DNA of 29,736 bases from a virus: positions 1-29,736 of IMG/VR virus record IMGVR_UViG_3300031578_000250; one strand, written 5' to 3'. A program made the translations under genes and the position numbers. This document shows, piece after piece, positions 22,888-29,736 of the stretch (positions are counted from its first letter, which is position 1; each line of letters opens with the position of its first letter). The notes below the pieces were generated by a model. It did no database searches and was not told the origin of the DNA. It saw only the letters and a list, made by a program, of their open reading frames with translations.

Positions 22888-25800
22888 TTAATCAGGACCA
22901 TCACCATCATCAAAATATTCACTTGCAGCTTCTTCAACAGCGATTTCTTCTTCCATAATATAATCATCAAAAGCAACATCTGAATTCTCAGCCACTTTAA
23001 ATAGTTCATCCATTGTAGTTTTTATGGGAATACCATGCTTTTCCTTAAATGCATTGAAGTACTTCTCTCTTCTCTTGAGTTGTGCTTCAAAGAAAATTTC
23101 CTTATCACTTTTATTTTTACTAGATAATTCGCTGGCTTCCAGTCCCTCAATTACCTTCTGTTTTTCTTCAGCAATTCTATCGAGTTCAAGTTCTATTTCA
23201 CCTTTTGGAATTTCAACATTGGTTCTAACAATCTGGATATATACACCATTGAACGCACCAACATGATAATTACTATTATCCTTAATTAAAACCAAATCAC
23301 CTTCTCCATAATCCTCGTTTATAGATTTAAGATGAGGTTTATTGAGTTCGGTCATTTTCTCATTGAGGTAATTCAAGGCATTCTCATATATTTCATAATG
23401 AACAGGGTAATCAGCACGTGCTTTAAATCCGTCCCAAACCAATCTGGGGTCATATCCGGTTTTATTCCAATAATCAATTTCAGCGTCTTCCAAATGCATG
23501 GCTTCATCGAAATCATCAAGGTCGTAGTTCTTCAAAACCAATTGGTCGCTCGTGAACATTTCCTTTTTCAACTCACCCTTCTTTTCACCCTTTTTAATTG
23601 TGTTTACCAGTATTTTTTTCGCAATAGCTGGGTCGAAACCAACAAGTATTGATTTAACTTTACTATTGAACGCAGCAAGATATTTTTCGTAATTATATGT
23701 ACCTGTCATTTCAGGATTTTCTTGTAGGTCTTCGTTACTAATTAACGCAGATGCCATTCTCATTTCTCCGGTTTCCTTGTCTTTGATTTCCTTTGATTCA
23801 CCGTGAGACTTAACATAACCAGTATTGACATAATACACGACATCATCCAATTCAGGTTCCGGTGGCATATAGTTAATAATTAACTTCATTTTAGTATCGG
23901 GAGTCAATTGGTCTTCTTTCTCCTTATCACACTCTATCTTGTCCTTATGTACTTCGAAGAGTTCGATAGCTTGTTCTTCACGTTTTTTAATTAAGAGTTC
24001 CATGTGAGCTTGCATGGCTTTTGGTCTACCGTTCTTATCGGTTCCCCGGTTTTTATAACCTTTAATTTTTAATTTAACCCTACTTTTACTTGCAATCTTT
24101 TTCAACGGAATTTGCATGTATCGAATATCTTCGGCATAATCGTAATAATAATCAACAAACTCCTTCCCTTTACCATGAAGAAGAAGGTCGAAACCCTTAT
24201 CAATGAATTCCTCAATATATTCTGGCATTGCTTTAGACTTGATTGTGTTACCAGTGAGTTTGATTTTCTCCTTCATTTCACCAGTTTTCTTATCCTTAAC
24301 CAATGAAAGCGTTGCGTAGTTAATTCTCGCAAGGTTCAGACATGATTCACTCTTACCATCATCATCAACACTCATATATGGCTTCGGCATTTCGGTCTCA
24401 TTGAACAACTCAATTAGCGCACCTATACCCCTTTTACCCCTATATTGCCACATGTCATCAACTAATCCCTCAGTTGTTCCCTCACTTATTCCCTCATCAC
24501 TAACTTTAATTGTGGTGTAATCCGGTATTTGGAAGTTCACACCATCAGTTACAGCAAGTAATGCGGTACAACCGAATTGACTGAACCAATAAATTGCATG
24601 TCTCAACTGAATGCGTGCTACACAGGTAATTCTGCCAGCACATATATTATCCGACCAGTTGAAACTAATGTGTGAACCCAACGCACCATAAAGAGAGTTA
24701 TTCAAAATCTTAATAGGTAACTGCTTAATCTTAAACATCGCAGTATCTTCCGGTGTCAGGGCATCATTAATGTATTTCTCATACACCTTTGGGTCAAGTT
24801 GTTGTAAGAGTTCAACCTCTTCTTTATCAAGTTTATCCCCACTACCCATTTTCTTATAGATGTTACGGGTTGTTGTCATATACAACAACATTTTTCTCAT
24901 AACACCAGTGATGTCAAACATCGGGAATACGTCATCCGTTAACTGAATCATTGGGTATAGTGATGCGTAGTCAATTTTAATAAGTTTTTCAGTATAACCA
25001 ATTTTGAACGTTCTCGCCAGACCTCCACTAAACCCCAAATACTTATCGGGAATCGGAATAGCTAAATTATTTTCGTAGCTCCAAGCAGTAAGAAGTAAGT
25101 TCCAAACTGCTGCCGTACCCATTGTACAAATTCTCTGATATGTGGTTGGGACTATCTTGGCAACCATAAATGATGATTGGTTGTAAAGTTCATCAACCTG
25201 CGAAGTTTCGTAAAGGTCATCGAGCAGATATTGTTTTACAAGTTTTCTACCACCGATAAACGTTGTAAGGCTTTTCTCCAAACAATTTTTTCTAAACCAA
25301 GTAGGAAACTCCTTATTCTCATCGAGATATCTCTTTCTAAACGCTTTATGTTGTTCCGGTGTTAATTTTTTATTATTGGCTTGAAGTTTATATAATTTTT
25401 TTGCGATATCTTGAAACTCGTCAGGTACTTGGAGATATTCGTTCTTTTCATTAACCATGAAAACCTTATTCTCATTATAGAATCTACCAATATCATTATC
25501 TTCACCCTTGATGTATGTTCGATTTTTTCTGGCGAAGTTCTCAAATTTCGCAACATATTTCAGATTGGTTTTCTTTATGTCGGAGTTTACTGCTTGAGTT
25601 CGTTTCGCTGCATGGAGTGTATCGATAATTGAGTAACCCCACATTTTTGTAGCAGTATATTTATCACTGGTATTACCATACTTAACATTAGTACCACCTT
25701 TTCTTGAAATGTGTACACCTTCTTTAAGACCAGTAGGAACCTGAGTTAAATCCATCTTGAGCATCTTGGCTCTACCCAGAATAAATTCCATGTCAAAATC

Positions 25801-26589
25801 TTCCCAATTGTGTCCTAGAATAACGGCAGGTCTAATGTGGTCAATTAAATTGAAGAAGTCCTGAATTAGTTTGATTTCCGATTCGTCATCATCACGTTTT
25901 TCAACTTCCAAAATTGTTTCGAATTCCCGGTTATCCCTAACTCCAATCGCAAACATTCTATGTATTTGATATCTAAGTCCTTCGGTCTCGATGTCAGCAG
26001 TTAAGCGATGAACTTCCCTATATTGTTCGTACCCTTTGTAAAGTCTTGATTGGGTGCTGATGAGAAACTGTTCATTGGTATGAACGGAATTGAAGAAATC
26101 ACGATTCTTATAGACGATTTTATCTTTTTCATCTCTGACAATTTTGCCGTTATCGTCATAAAGTTTTTCGAATAGGTCAAATCCACCGTCTCGGAAATAT
26201 TGAGTGATATCATTACTTGACCTGTGACTCGTTACCTTATAGCAATAACCATCAAGCAATCTTTTTTGATTACCAGTTTTTAGTTTGGTTATTTTAATAC
26301 CATATTTTATTTGCTTACTTTCAATATACGATTCATCTTTACCGGGATATAGGATTATTCCGTGTCTCGCTAAATCTTTCATATACGTAAAAGGTAAGTA
26401 TCTTATCTTTTCAATTTTTGGTTTCAGACCGGGTTCATGAATCACACATTCCGCAATATCCGTCCCATAATCGGTTTCCACATTAACCAGATACTTAATA
26501 TCGTTGTTATATCCCTCAAGAAATCCCTTGATTTCACCCAACACCTCATGTTTATTCATCTGTTTTTTATCCTTCTTGGGTTCCGTCAT
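22888..26589 (-). CDS. Family B DNA polymerase
   Basis: A 1233-residue replicative polymerase. Exonuclease motifs: exo I ADIETEG (about residue 197), exo II ILGHNWEDFDMEF (near 255) and exo III YLLDDL. Polymerase motifs: A KIDYASLYPMIQL (D and SLYP near 536), B ILNNSLYGALGS (near 629) and C AVTDGVNF (near 679). In motif C the usual YxDTDS is changed: the second, catalytic Asp is kept as TDG (D682), but the first Asp is replaced by Val. The C-terminus has a large insertion/thumb region and an acidic tail (EEAASEYFDDGDGPD). The length exceeds T4 gp43 (898) by about 330. It overlaps the helicase gene by 23 nt, so the two are co-transcribed from the host-type promoter. Confidence 0.93.
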   Translation of the reverse strand: MTEPKKDKKQMNKHEVLGEIKGFLEGYNNDIKYLVNVETDYGTDIAECVIHEPGLKPKIEKIRYLPFTYMKDLARHGIILYPGKDESYIESKQIKYGIKITKLKTGNQKRLLDGYCYKVTSHRSSNDITQYFRDGGFDLFEKLYDDNGKIVRDEKDKIVYKNRDFFNSVHTNEQFLISTQSRLYKGYEQYREVHRLTADIETEGLRYQIHRMFAIGVRDNREFETILEVEKRDDDESEIKLIQDFFNLIDHIRPAVILGHNWEDFDMEFILGRAKMLKMDLTQVPTGLKEGVHISRKGGTNVKYGNTSDKYTATKMWGYSIIDTLHAAKRTQAVNSDIKKTNLKYVAKFENFARKNRTYIKGEDNDIGRFYNENKVFMVNEKNEYLQVPDEFQDIAKKLYKLQANNKKLTPEQHKAFRKRYLDENKEFPTWFRKNCLEKSLTTFIGGRKLVKQYLLDDLYETSQVDELYNQSSFMVAKIVPTTYQRICTMGTAAVWNLLLTAWSYENNLAIPIPDKYLGFSGGLARTFKIGYTEKLIKIDYASLYPMIQLTDDVFPMFDITGVMRKMLLYMTTTRNIYKKMGSGDKLDKEEVELLQQLDPKVYEKYINDALTPEDTAMFKIKQLPIKILNNSLYGALGSHISFNWSDNICAGRITCVARIQLRHAIYWFSQFGCTALLAVTDGVNFQIPDYTTIKVSDEGISEGTTEGLVDDMWQYRGKRGIGALIELFNETEMPKPYMSVDDDGKSESCLNLARINYATLSLVKDKKTGEMKEKIKLTGNTIKSKAMPEYIEEFIDKGFDLLLHGKGKEFVDYYYDYAEDIRYMQIPLKKIASKSRVKLKIKGYKNRGTDKNGRPKAMQAHMELLIKKREEQAIELFEVHKDKIECDKEKEDQLTPDTKMKLIINYMPPEPELDDVVYYVNTGYVKSHGESKEIKDKETGEMRMASALISNEDLQENPEMTGTYNYEKYLAAFNSKVKSILVGFDPAIAKKILVNTIKKGEKKGELKKEMFTSDQLVLKNYDLDDFDEAMHLEDAEIDYWNKTGYDPRLVWDGFKARADYPVHYEIYENALNYLNEKMTELNKPHLKSINEDYGEGDLVLIKDNSNYHVGAFNGVYIQIVRTNVEIPKGEIELELDRIAEEKQKVIEGLEASELSSKNKSDKEIFFEAQLKRREKYFNAFKEKHGIPIKTTMDELFKVAENSDVAFDDYIMEEEIAVEEAASEYFDDGDGPD

Positions 26590-28396
26590 TTTCTTCGTTT
26601 TTGTTATATTTTTCTTTAATTCTGTTAATTACTTCACTAAGTACCGATTCATTTACATTCGATTTATAGTCTTCGTTGTCAATTACTTTCATAATTTCCC
26701 TGCGTTTACTCTCAATTGCTGAGAATATGTAGTCATCAATGGTATCGGGAAACACCAGTACATAAATGTTAACGGCAGCTTTCTGACCGATTCTATGTAA
26801 ACGGTCACTAACTTGGTCATATTCTCCCACGGAATACGGGAGTGTCATGATAAACAATTTACTTGCAGCAGTAAGTGTCAAGCCATAAACACAGGTTTGA
26901 GCACTACCAAGGAAAACCTTTAAAACACTATTTGGGTCTTGAAATGTTTCCACTATTTTAGCACGCACTTCCACATCTTTTTCATCACCAGTATGAAGTC
27001 CAGTAACATCCCCAAGTTTATTATTTAATTCATATAAACTATCTTTGTAGGTATCCACTACTACAACCTTTTCTCCGGTCTCCAATATGTTTTCAATTAA
27101 TTCAATTACATGCTGTACTTTAACAAGTGCCAGATATTGTCTTAACCGAATCATTATCGTAAGTGGATTACGGTTGGGGTTCTCAACGAACTCATTGGCT
27201 ACACCCGCTTCGATTTCATTATAGATTCGTTCTTCATCTTCAGTCATTTCCAGTATAATGCGCTGATACGTTTTATCTGGAAGGTCAGTTAGGACTTCAA
27301 ACTTACGTTTCCGATGGACATAAGGTGCGATTTTATGATAGAGTTCTTCAAATTTCTGGTCCATAGTATCTACATGATATCCCCACCCATCTTCGTCACG
27401 GGTCATACCGCAATAATATTCTTGGAAATATTTCTTTGTCGCAAAATCAACAGGTGAAATCTGATTCAATATCGTGTATAATTCATGTGCCCGGTTTGGT
27501 GCTGGGGTTCCAGATAGGAAAATCTTACTGATTTTATCTCCCCTAAATAATGATTTTCTGAAAATACTTTTGAAATTCTTATAGGTATTGGCTTTAGTGT
27601 TCTTGAGTCTCTGAGATTCGTCACATATAACCACATCAATTACATCAACCCCTAATTTCTTCCACTTGGTGATGAATTTCTTCTCTTTGGTATTTTTTGG
27701 ATTAAAGAAATCGTAATTAATAATGACGTATTTGGCTTCTTCGATACCACAGGTGTTCTTTTTCCAGTTCACGATATGGACACTACTATTCGTAAATTTC
27801 TTGACCTCACCATAGAAGTTGAACTTCAGTGAGTTCGGAGTGATAACAAAAACCTTCTCGAACCCATTCATTTCCACGTAGAGAATAGCACTGAGAGTTT
27901 TGCCCAATCCCATTTCATGGGAAATTAACGTGCTACGTGTTACATTCATGAACATGCTTGCAACAATCTGGTGTGGATAGAGTTTAATACCTTCTTTTAG
28001 TAGGGCATGTACCTTCTCGCTGTGCTCCACATATGTGGTTTCCAGTTCTTCCTTATATTTTACCCAATGTTCTTTCTTCACATTGAGTTCGGCAATGAAC
28101 TTACGTTTTTCAATTTCTGTGACTTCAATCTTTTTGATTTGCTCGATAAAAATCTTACGACTTTCCTCTGACCCAAAATCAAAATGTATTTTCTTGGATT
28201 TCCTATATCTTTTAATTAAGGCGAATACCGATTCTACTTTAACTTCCCAACACAACATACCACCATTCCACTTACGGGTCTCTTCCGGTAAGTTTTTTAC
28301 TCTCTGGATTAATTGGTCGTTAATTGGAAATCTAAGGTAATACCATTGTCTCTTTCGAATCCTCTCACAACTAACAACAAAGATTGGTTCTTGCAT
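26567..28396 (-). CDS. SNF2-family helicase, HARP/SMARCAL1-like
   Basis: A 609-residue protein. Helicase motifs in order: Walker A EMGLGKTLSA, motif II CDESQRLKN (DESQ instead of DEAH), motif III LSGTPAPN, and motif VI QVSDRLHRIGQKAAVNIYVL. This is the SNF2 set, and the RLHRIGQ element is typical of SMARCAL1, RapA and related phage proteins. The N-terminal 70 residues (WYYLRFPINDQLIQRVKNLP, then RKWNGGMLCWEV) resemble the HARP domain that gives SMARCAL1 its annealing activity. In a phage it likely remodels branched DNA during replication or recombination, similar to the role of T4 UvsW but of another helicase subfamily. It is the first gene of the replication operon; the ATG is 18 nt below a Bacteroidota-type -10 element. 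Confidence 0.9.
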   Translation of the reverse strand: MQEPIFVVSCERIRKRQWYYLRFPINDQLIQRVKNLPEETRKWNGGMLCWEVKVESVFALIKRYRKSKKIHFDFGSEESRKIFIEQIKKIEVTEIEKRKFIAELNVKKEHWVKYKEELETTYVEHSEKVHALLKEGIKLYPHQIVASMFMNVTRSTLISHEMGLGKTLSAILYVEMNGFEKVFVITPNSLKFNFYGEVKKFTNSSVHIVNWKKNTCGIEEAKYVIINYDFFNPKNTKEKKFITKWKKLGVDVIDVVICDESQRLKNTKANTYKNFKSIFRKSLFRGDKISKIFLSGTPAPNRAHELYTILNQISPVDFATKKYFQEYYCGMTRDEDGWGYHVDTMDQKFEELYHKIAPYVHRKRKFEVLTDLPDKTYQRIILEMTEDEERIYNEIEAGVANEFVENPNRNPLTIMIRLRQYLALVKVQHVIELIENILETGEKVVVVDTYKDSLYELNNKLGDVTGLHTGDEKDVEVRAKIVETFQDPNSVLKVFLGSAQTCVYGLTLTAASKLFIMTLPYSVGEYDQVSDRLHRIGQKAAVNIYVLVFPDTIDDYIFSAIESKRREIMKVIDNEDYKSNVNESVLSEVINRIKEKYNKNEENDGTQEG

Positions 28397-28413
28397 AACT
28401 ATTCAATATCGAA

Positions 28414-28443
28414 CAAAGATAGTGAAAAAAATTAAATCTACAA
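28414..28443 (-). promoter_or_regulatory. Host-type (Bacteroidota) promoter TTG-N19-TATCTTTG
   Basis: The sense strand has TTG, then 19 nt, then TATCTTTG, matching the known Bacteroidota consensus (TTG...TAnnTTTG). The predicted start would be about 10 nt before the helicase ATG. No late-type motif is present here. Confidence 0.72.
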
Positions 28444-28448
28444 CTAAA

Positions 28449-28826
28449 TTAGGTTGGTCGAACAACATATATTGTAAACTCGTCCGTTACGTCTTGTGAA
28501 TTATCACCCGGTGTTGGGAAATATGTGGTATCTGTCGTCTCGACATAAACGGTGTCTTCGTTGGTCAGGTCTTGAGTATTATCACTTAATGCCGGGAAAT
28601 ATGTAGTATTAATCGGAGCTACATACCATGTAGTTAAATCCGTTAGGTCTTGTGCCCCATTACTTAGTATTGGGAAATATGTAGTGCCACTTGCCAATAC
28701 ATAAATCGCCCACTCATCTGTTAGGTCTTGTGTGTTATTACTCGGTACTGGAAAATATGTAGTATTGGTCGGAGTAACGTACCAAATAAAGTCATTTGTT
28801 ATGTCTTGAGGATTTGCGTTACTCAT
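28449..28826 (-). CDS. Small protein of tandem 26-residue repeats
   Basis: A 125-residue protein made of 4.6 repeats of 26 residues, each (N/G)xQD(L/I/V)T(D/N), then a x-x-x-YV strand, then TTYFP and a S/N/D turn. The regular QD-T/YV/TTYFP pattern suggests a beta-strand repeat, as in small fibre, decoration or adhesin-like virion proteins. There are no cysteines, signal peptide or membrane segment. It is the last gene of the holin-containing unit; no terminator is visible, and the host-type promoter of the helicase lies immediately downstream. No family recognised. A virion-associated role is inferred. Confidence 0.78.
   Translation of the reverse strand: MSNANPQDITNDFIWYVTPTNTTYFPVPSNNTQDLTDEWAIYVLASGTTYFPILSNGAQDLTDLTTWYVAPINTTYFPALSDNTQDLTNEDTVYVETTDTTYFPTPGDNSQDVTDEFTIYVVRPT
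28453..28815 (-). repeat. Tandem 78-bp coding repeats
   Basis: The string 'gggaaatatgt' and the neighbouring 'gtcaggtcttg'/'gttaggtcttg' recur with a 78-bp period, about 4.6 copies, exactly matching the 26-residue protein repeats. Copies differ mostly at third positions and in turn residues. Confidence 0.8.
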
Positions 28827-28838
28827 TTTAATTAATAT

Positions 28839-29252
28839 TTAAACCACAGTAGTTTTTGTTATGCTATCTGAAATTTGGACGTTTATTTGATTTTGAGTGG
28901 GTAATGTTATTTTACCACAGTTTTCACCAAGGAAATCTAGTTTAAATTCGCCATAATACCTTCCTGCTTTACCTGTTTGTGGTAGTTTGAATCTATAAGT
29001 CAGCGTATATTGAATTTCATCAGGATACTCTGGTCTGTTATTATTAACAACAAGATTCCCGGCAACATTTGCAATGCGATAAATACCAGTATTAGCTTCC
29101 ATCATAGAGAAAGTCACAGCAACGTTTTCCAGCATATCGGGAGTAATATCGTATTGCTCCATCGTATGTTGCGTCAATGGATATTTCAATTCGGGCAGCG
29201 TACTGTCCTTCTTGATAAAAAAGTTGTTTATATTGAATGTGCTGTAATCCAT
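28839..29252 (-). CDS. Putative virion protein, beta-rich
   Basis: A 137-residue protein with alternating strands and aromatic residues (NVAVTFSMMEANTGIYRIAN, then YTLTYRFKLP, then RYYGEFKLDFLGENCGKITL), ending ISDSITKTTVV. The pattern suggests a beta-sandwich like those in phage fibre attachment or baseplate accessory proteins of the BppU N-terminal kind; that link is inference. It overlaps the holin-like gene by a base (ATG at 29252) and is followed after 12 nt by the 26-residue-repeat protein, so the three form one unit. Confidence 0.72.
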   Translation of the reverse strand: MDYSTFNINNFFIKKDSTLPELKYPLTQHTMEQYDITPDMLENVAVTFSMMEANTGIYRIANVAGNLVVNNNRPEYPDEIQYTLTYRFKLPQTGKAGRYYGEFKLDFLGENCGKITLPTQNQINVQISDSITKTTVV

Positions 29253-29659
29253 TATCCTACGTCATCATCGGCAGTATCACCTGAAATTATTCTTTCGGCT
29301 TCCATCAGTTTCTCTCTGTTGGCTTTAACCATACTAATCTTATTTTTGGCAGTAGCACCGATACCATCACCAATAAGACCCATCATAAGTGCTTCGAAGT
29401 AAGTGAATTCGTGTCCAACGAATTCAACATAAAATCTAAACATAATATATGTTGACAAGAAAGTAACTAAGTACCTACGCCAGTTATCTTTAAGCCAGAA
29501 TCTCCACTTCCATTTCTTTGGAGTTTTGGAGCCTAATTTATCTCTGTTACTTGCTTCGTTTAGTCCATAGATTATGTAACCAATGGCTAAAAACCAACTG
29601 AATCCAAAAATCTGAATCCAAGTGTATGCTCCAAATATTACTTCAAAAATCTCGTTCAT
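29252..29659 (-). CDS. Small membrane protein, possible holin
   Basis: A 135-residue protein with hydrophobic segments at about residues 11-32 (AYTWIQIFGFSWFLAIGYII), 62-82 (RYLVTFLSTYIMFRFYVEF) and a weaker one at 86-103 (YFEALMMGLIGDGIGA). Basic residues lie between the first two (KTPKKWKWRFWLKDNW), and the C-terminus is charged. Size, two to three spans and a charged tail fit a phage holin, which forms membrane lesions at lysis. Alternative roles are superinfection exclusion or membrane anchoring. It is the first gene after a late-type motif. No endolysin is visible in the window, so the holin call rests on topology only. Confidence 0.62.
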   Translation of the reverse strand: MNEIFEVIFGAYTWIQIFGFSWFLAIGYIIYGLNEASNRDKLGSKTPKKWKWRFWLKDNWRRYLVTFLSTYIMFRFYVEFVGHEFTYFEALMMGLIGDGIGATAKNKISMVKANREKLMEAERIISGDTADDDVG

Positions 29660-29672
29660 TGCTTTTGTTTTT

Positions 29673-29681
29673 AATAAATAC
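29673..29681 (-). promoter_or_regulatory. Late-type promoter motif, GTATTTATT variant
   Basis: Sense TAGTATTTATTAAAAAC, 13 nt upstream of the holin-like gene, with the same final-base change as the copy at 10923-10931. Confidence 0.65.
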
Positions 29682-29683
29682 TA

Positions 29684-29736
29684 TTATCTATCTCGTTTAC
29701 CGTGAATCTTCTCTTTATTTGGTACAATTTTGCTGA
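29684..29736 (-). CDS. C-terminal end of an upstream gene (partial)
   Basis: The minus strand has an open frame entering from the window edge and ending at a TAA at 29684, encoding a basic tail (SKIVPNKEKIHGKRDR). The stop lies 2 nt before the next promoter motif, as at other unit boundaries here. A second frame that ends inside the promoter motif is a less likely alternative. The fragment is too short to identify. Confidence 0.45.
   Translation of the reverse strand, partial: SKIVPNKEKIHGKRDR

Noticed and set aside
1-29736. CRISPR arrays, tRNA genes, insertion sequences, integrase or attachment sites
   Set aside because: I saw no regularly spaced direct repeats outside coding repeats, no tRNA-like cloverleaf with CCA, and no transposase or integrase motif. 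Intergenic gaps are all under 150 nt.

Overview
The window is AT-rich bacteriophage DNA. Every gene I can support lies on the minus strand, so transcription runs from high to low coordinates. The gene content indicates a large contractile-tailed (T4-like, myovirus-type) phage: a gp25/GPW-type wedge protein, a gp6/baseplate-J protein, a very large tail/baseplate protein, a family B DNA polymerase and an SNF2-type helicase. A Bacteroidota host is inferred. The promoter of the replication operon matches the Bacteroidota primary sigma consensus (TTG-N19-TATCTTTG). Start codons are preceded by A/T-rich sequence rather than Shine-Dalgarno sites. One glycosyltransferase resembles a family common in Bacteroidota.

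Layout in transcription order, high to low coordinates. (1) 29736-28449: end of an unidentified gene, a holin-like membrane protein, a virion-like protein and a small protein with 26-residue repeats. (2) 28396-22888: SNF2/HARP-like helicase and family B DNA polymerase, overlapping, behind a host-type promoter. (3) 22854-19083: an unrecognised protein, a Nudix enzyme with a 120-residue N-terminal extension, a four-repeat protein, a WYL-like protein and a possible prohead core/internal protein. (4) 19013-12445: a 1415-residue multidomain protein (two kinase-like modules, GNAT, CCA-adding nucleotidyltransferase, 2H phosphoesterase), a PD-(D/E)XK nuclease-like protein, a HAD phosphatase of the RNA-repair (SAK) type, a ParB-like/ART-like protein and a basic-tailed protein. 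(5) 12326-10947: a GT-B glycosyltransferase. (6) 10891-9015: three unrecognised coiled-coil or membrane-associated proteins. (7) 8926-3680: baseplate operon (gp25-like, gp6-like, a proline-rich protein, a fibre-like protein, an inserted glycosyltransferase and two virion-like proteins). (8) 3594-1: a large tail protein that runs off the window.

Punctuation is unusually clear. Nine units begin 13-31 nt downstream of one motif, sense GTATTTATA (or GTATTTATT) followed two bases later by an A-run. Four intrinsic terminators lie between units. The motif precedes structural genes and the enzyme cluster but not the helicase-polymerase operon, so I infer that it is a phage-specific late promoter. It is the reverse complement of the T4 late promoter core TATAAATA.

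The most interesting part is the enzyme cluster at 12.8-22.2 kb. Several of its proteins carry T4 prohead-protease-like sites (LxE or IxE followed by A or G) at domain boundaries or near the N-terminus, and all seem to be under the late-type promoter. My hypothesis is that RNA/tRNA-repair and nucleotide-handling enzymes are made late, packaged in the head, trimmed by the prohead protease and delivered with the DNA. The sequence suggests this but does not prove it.
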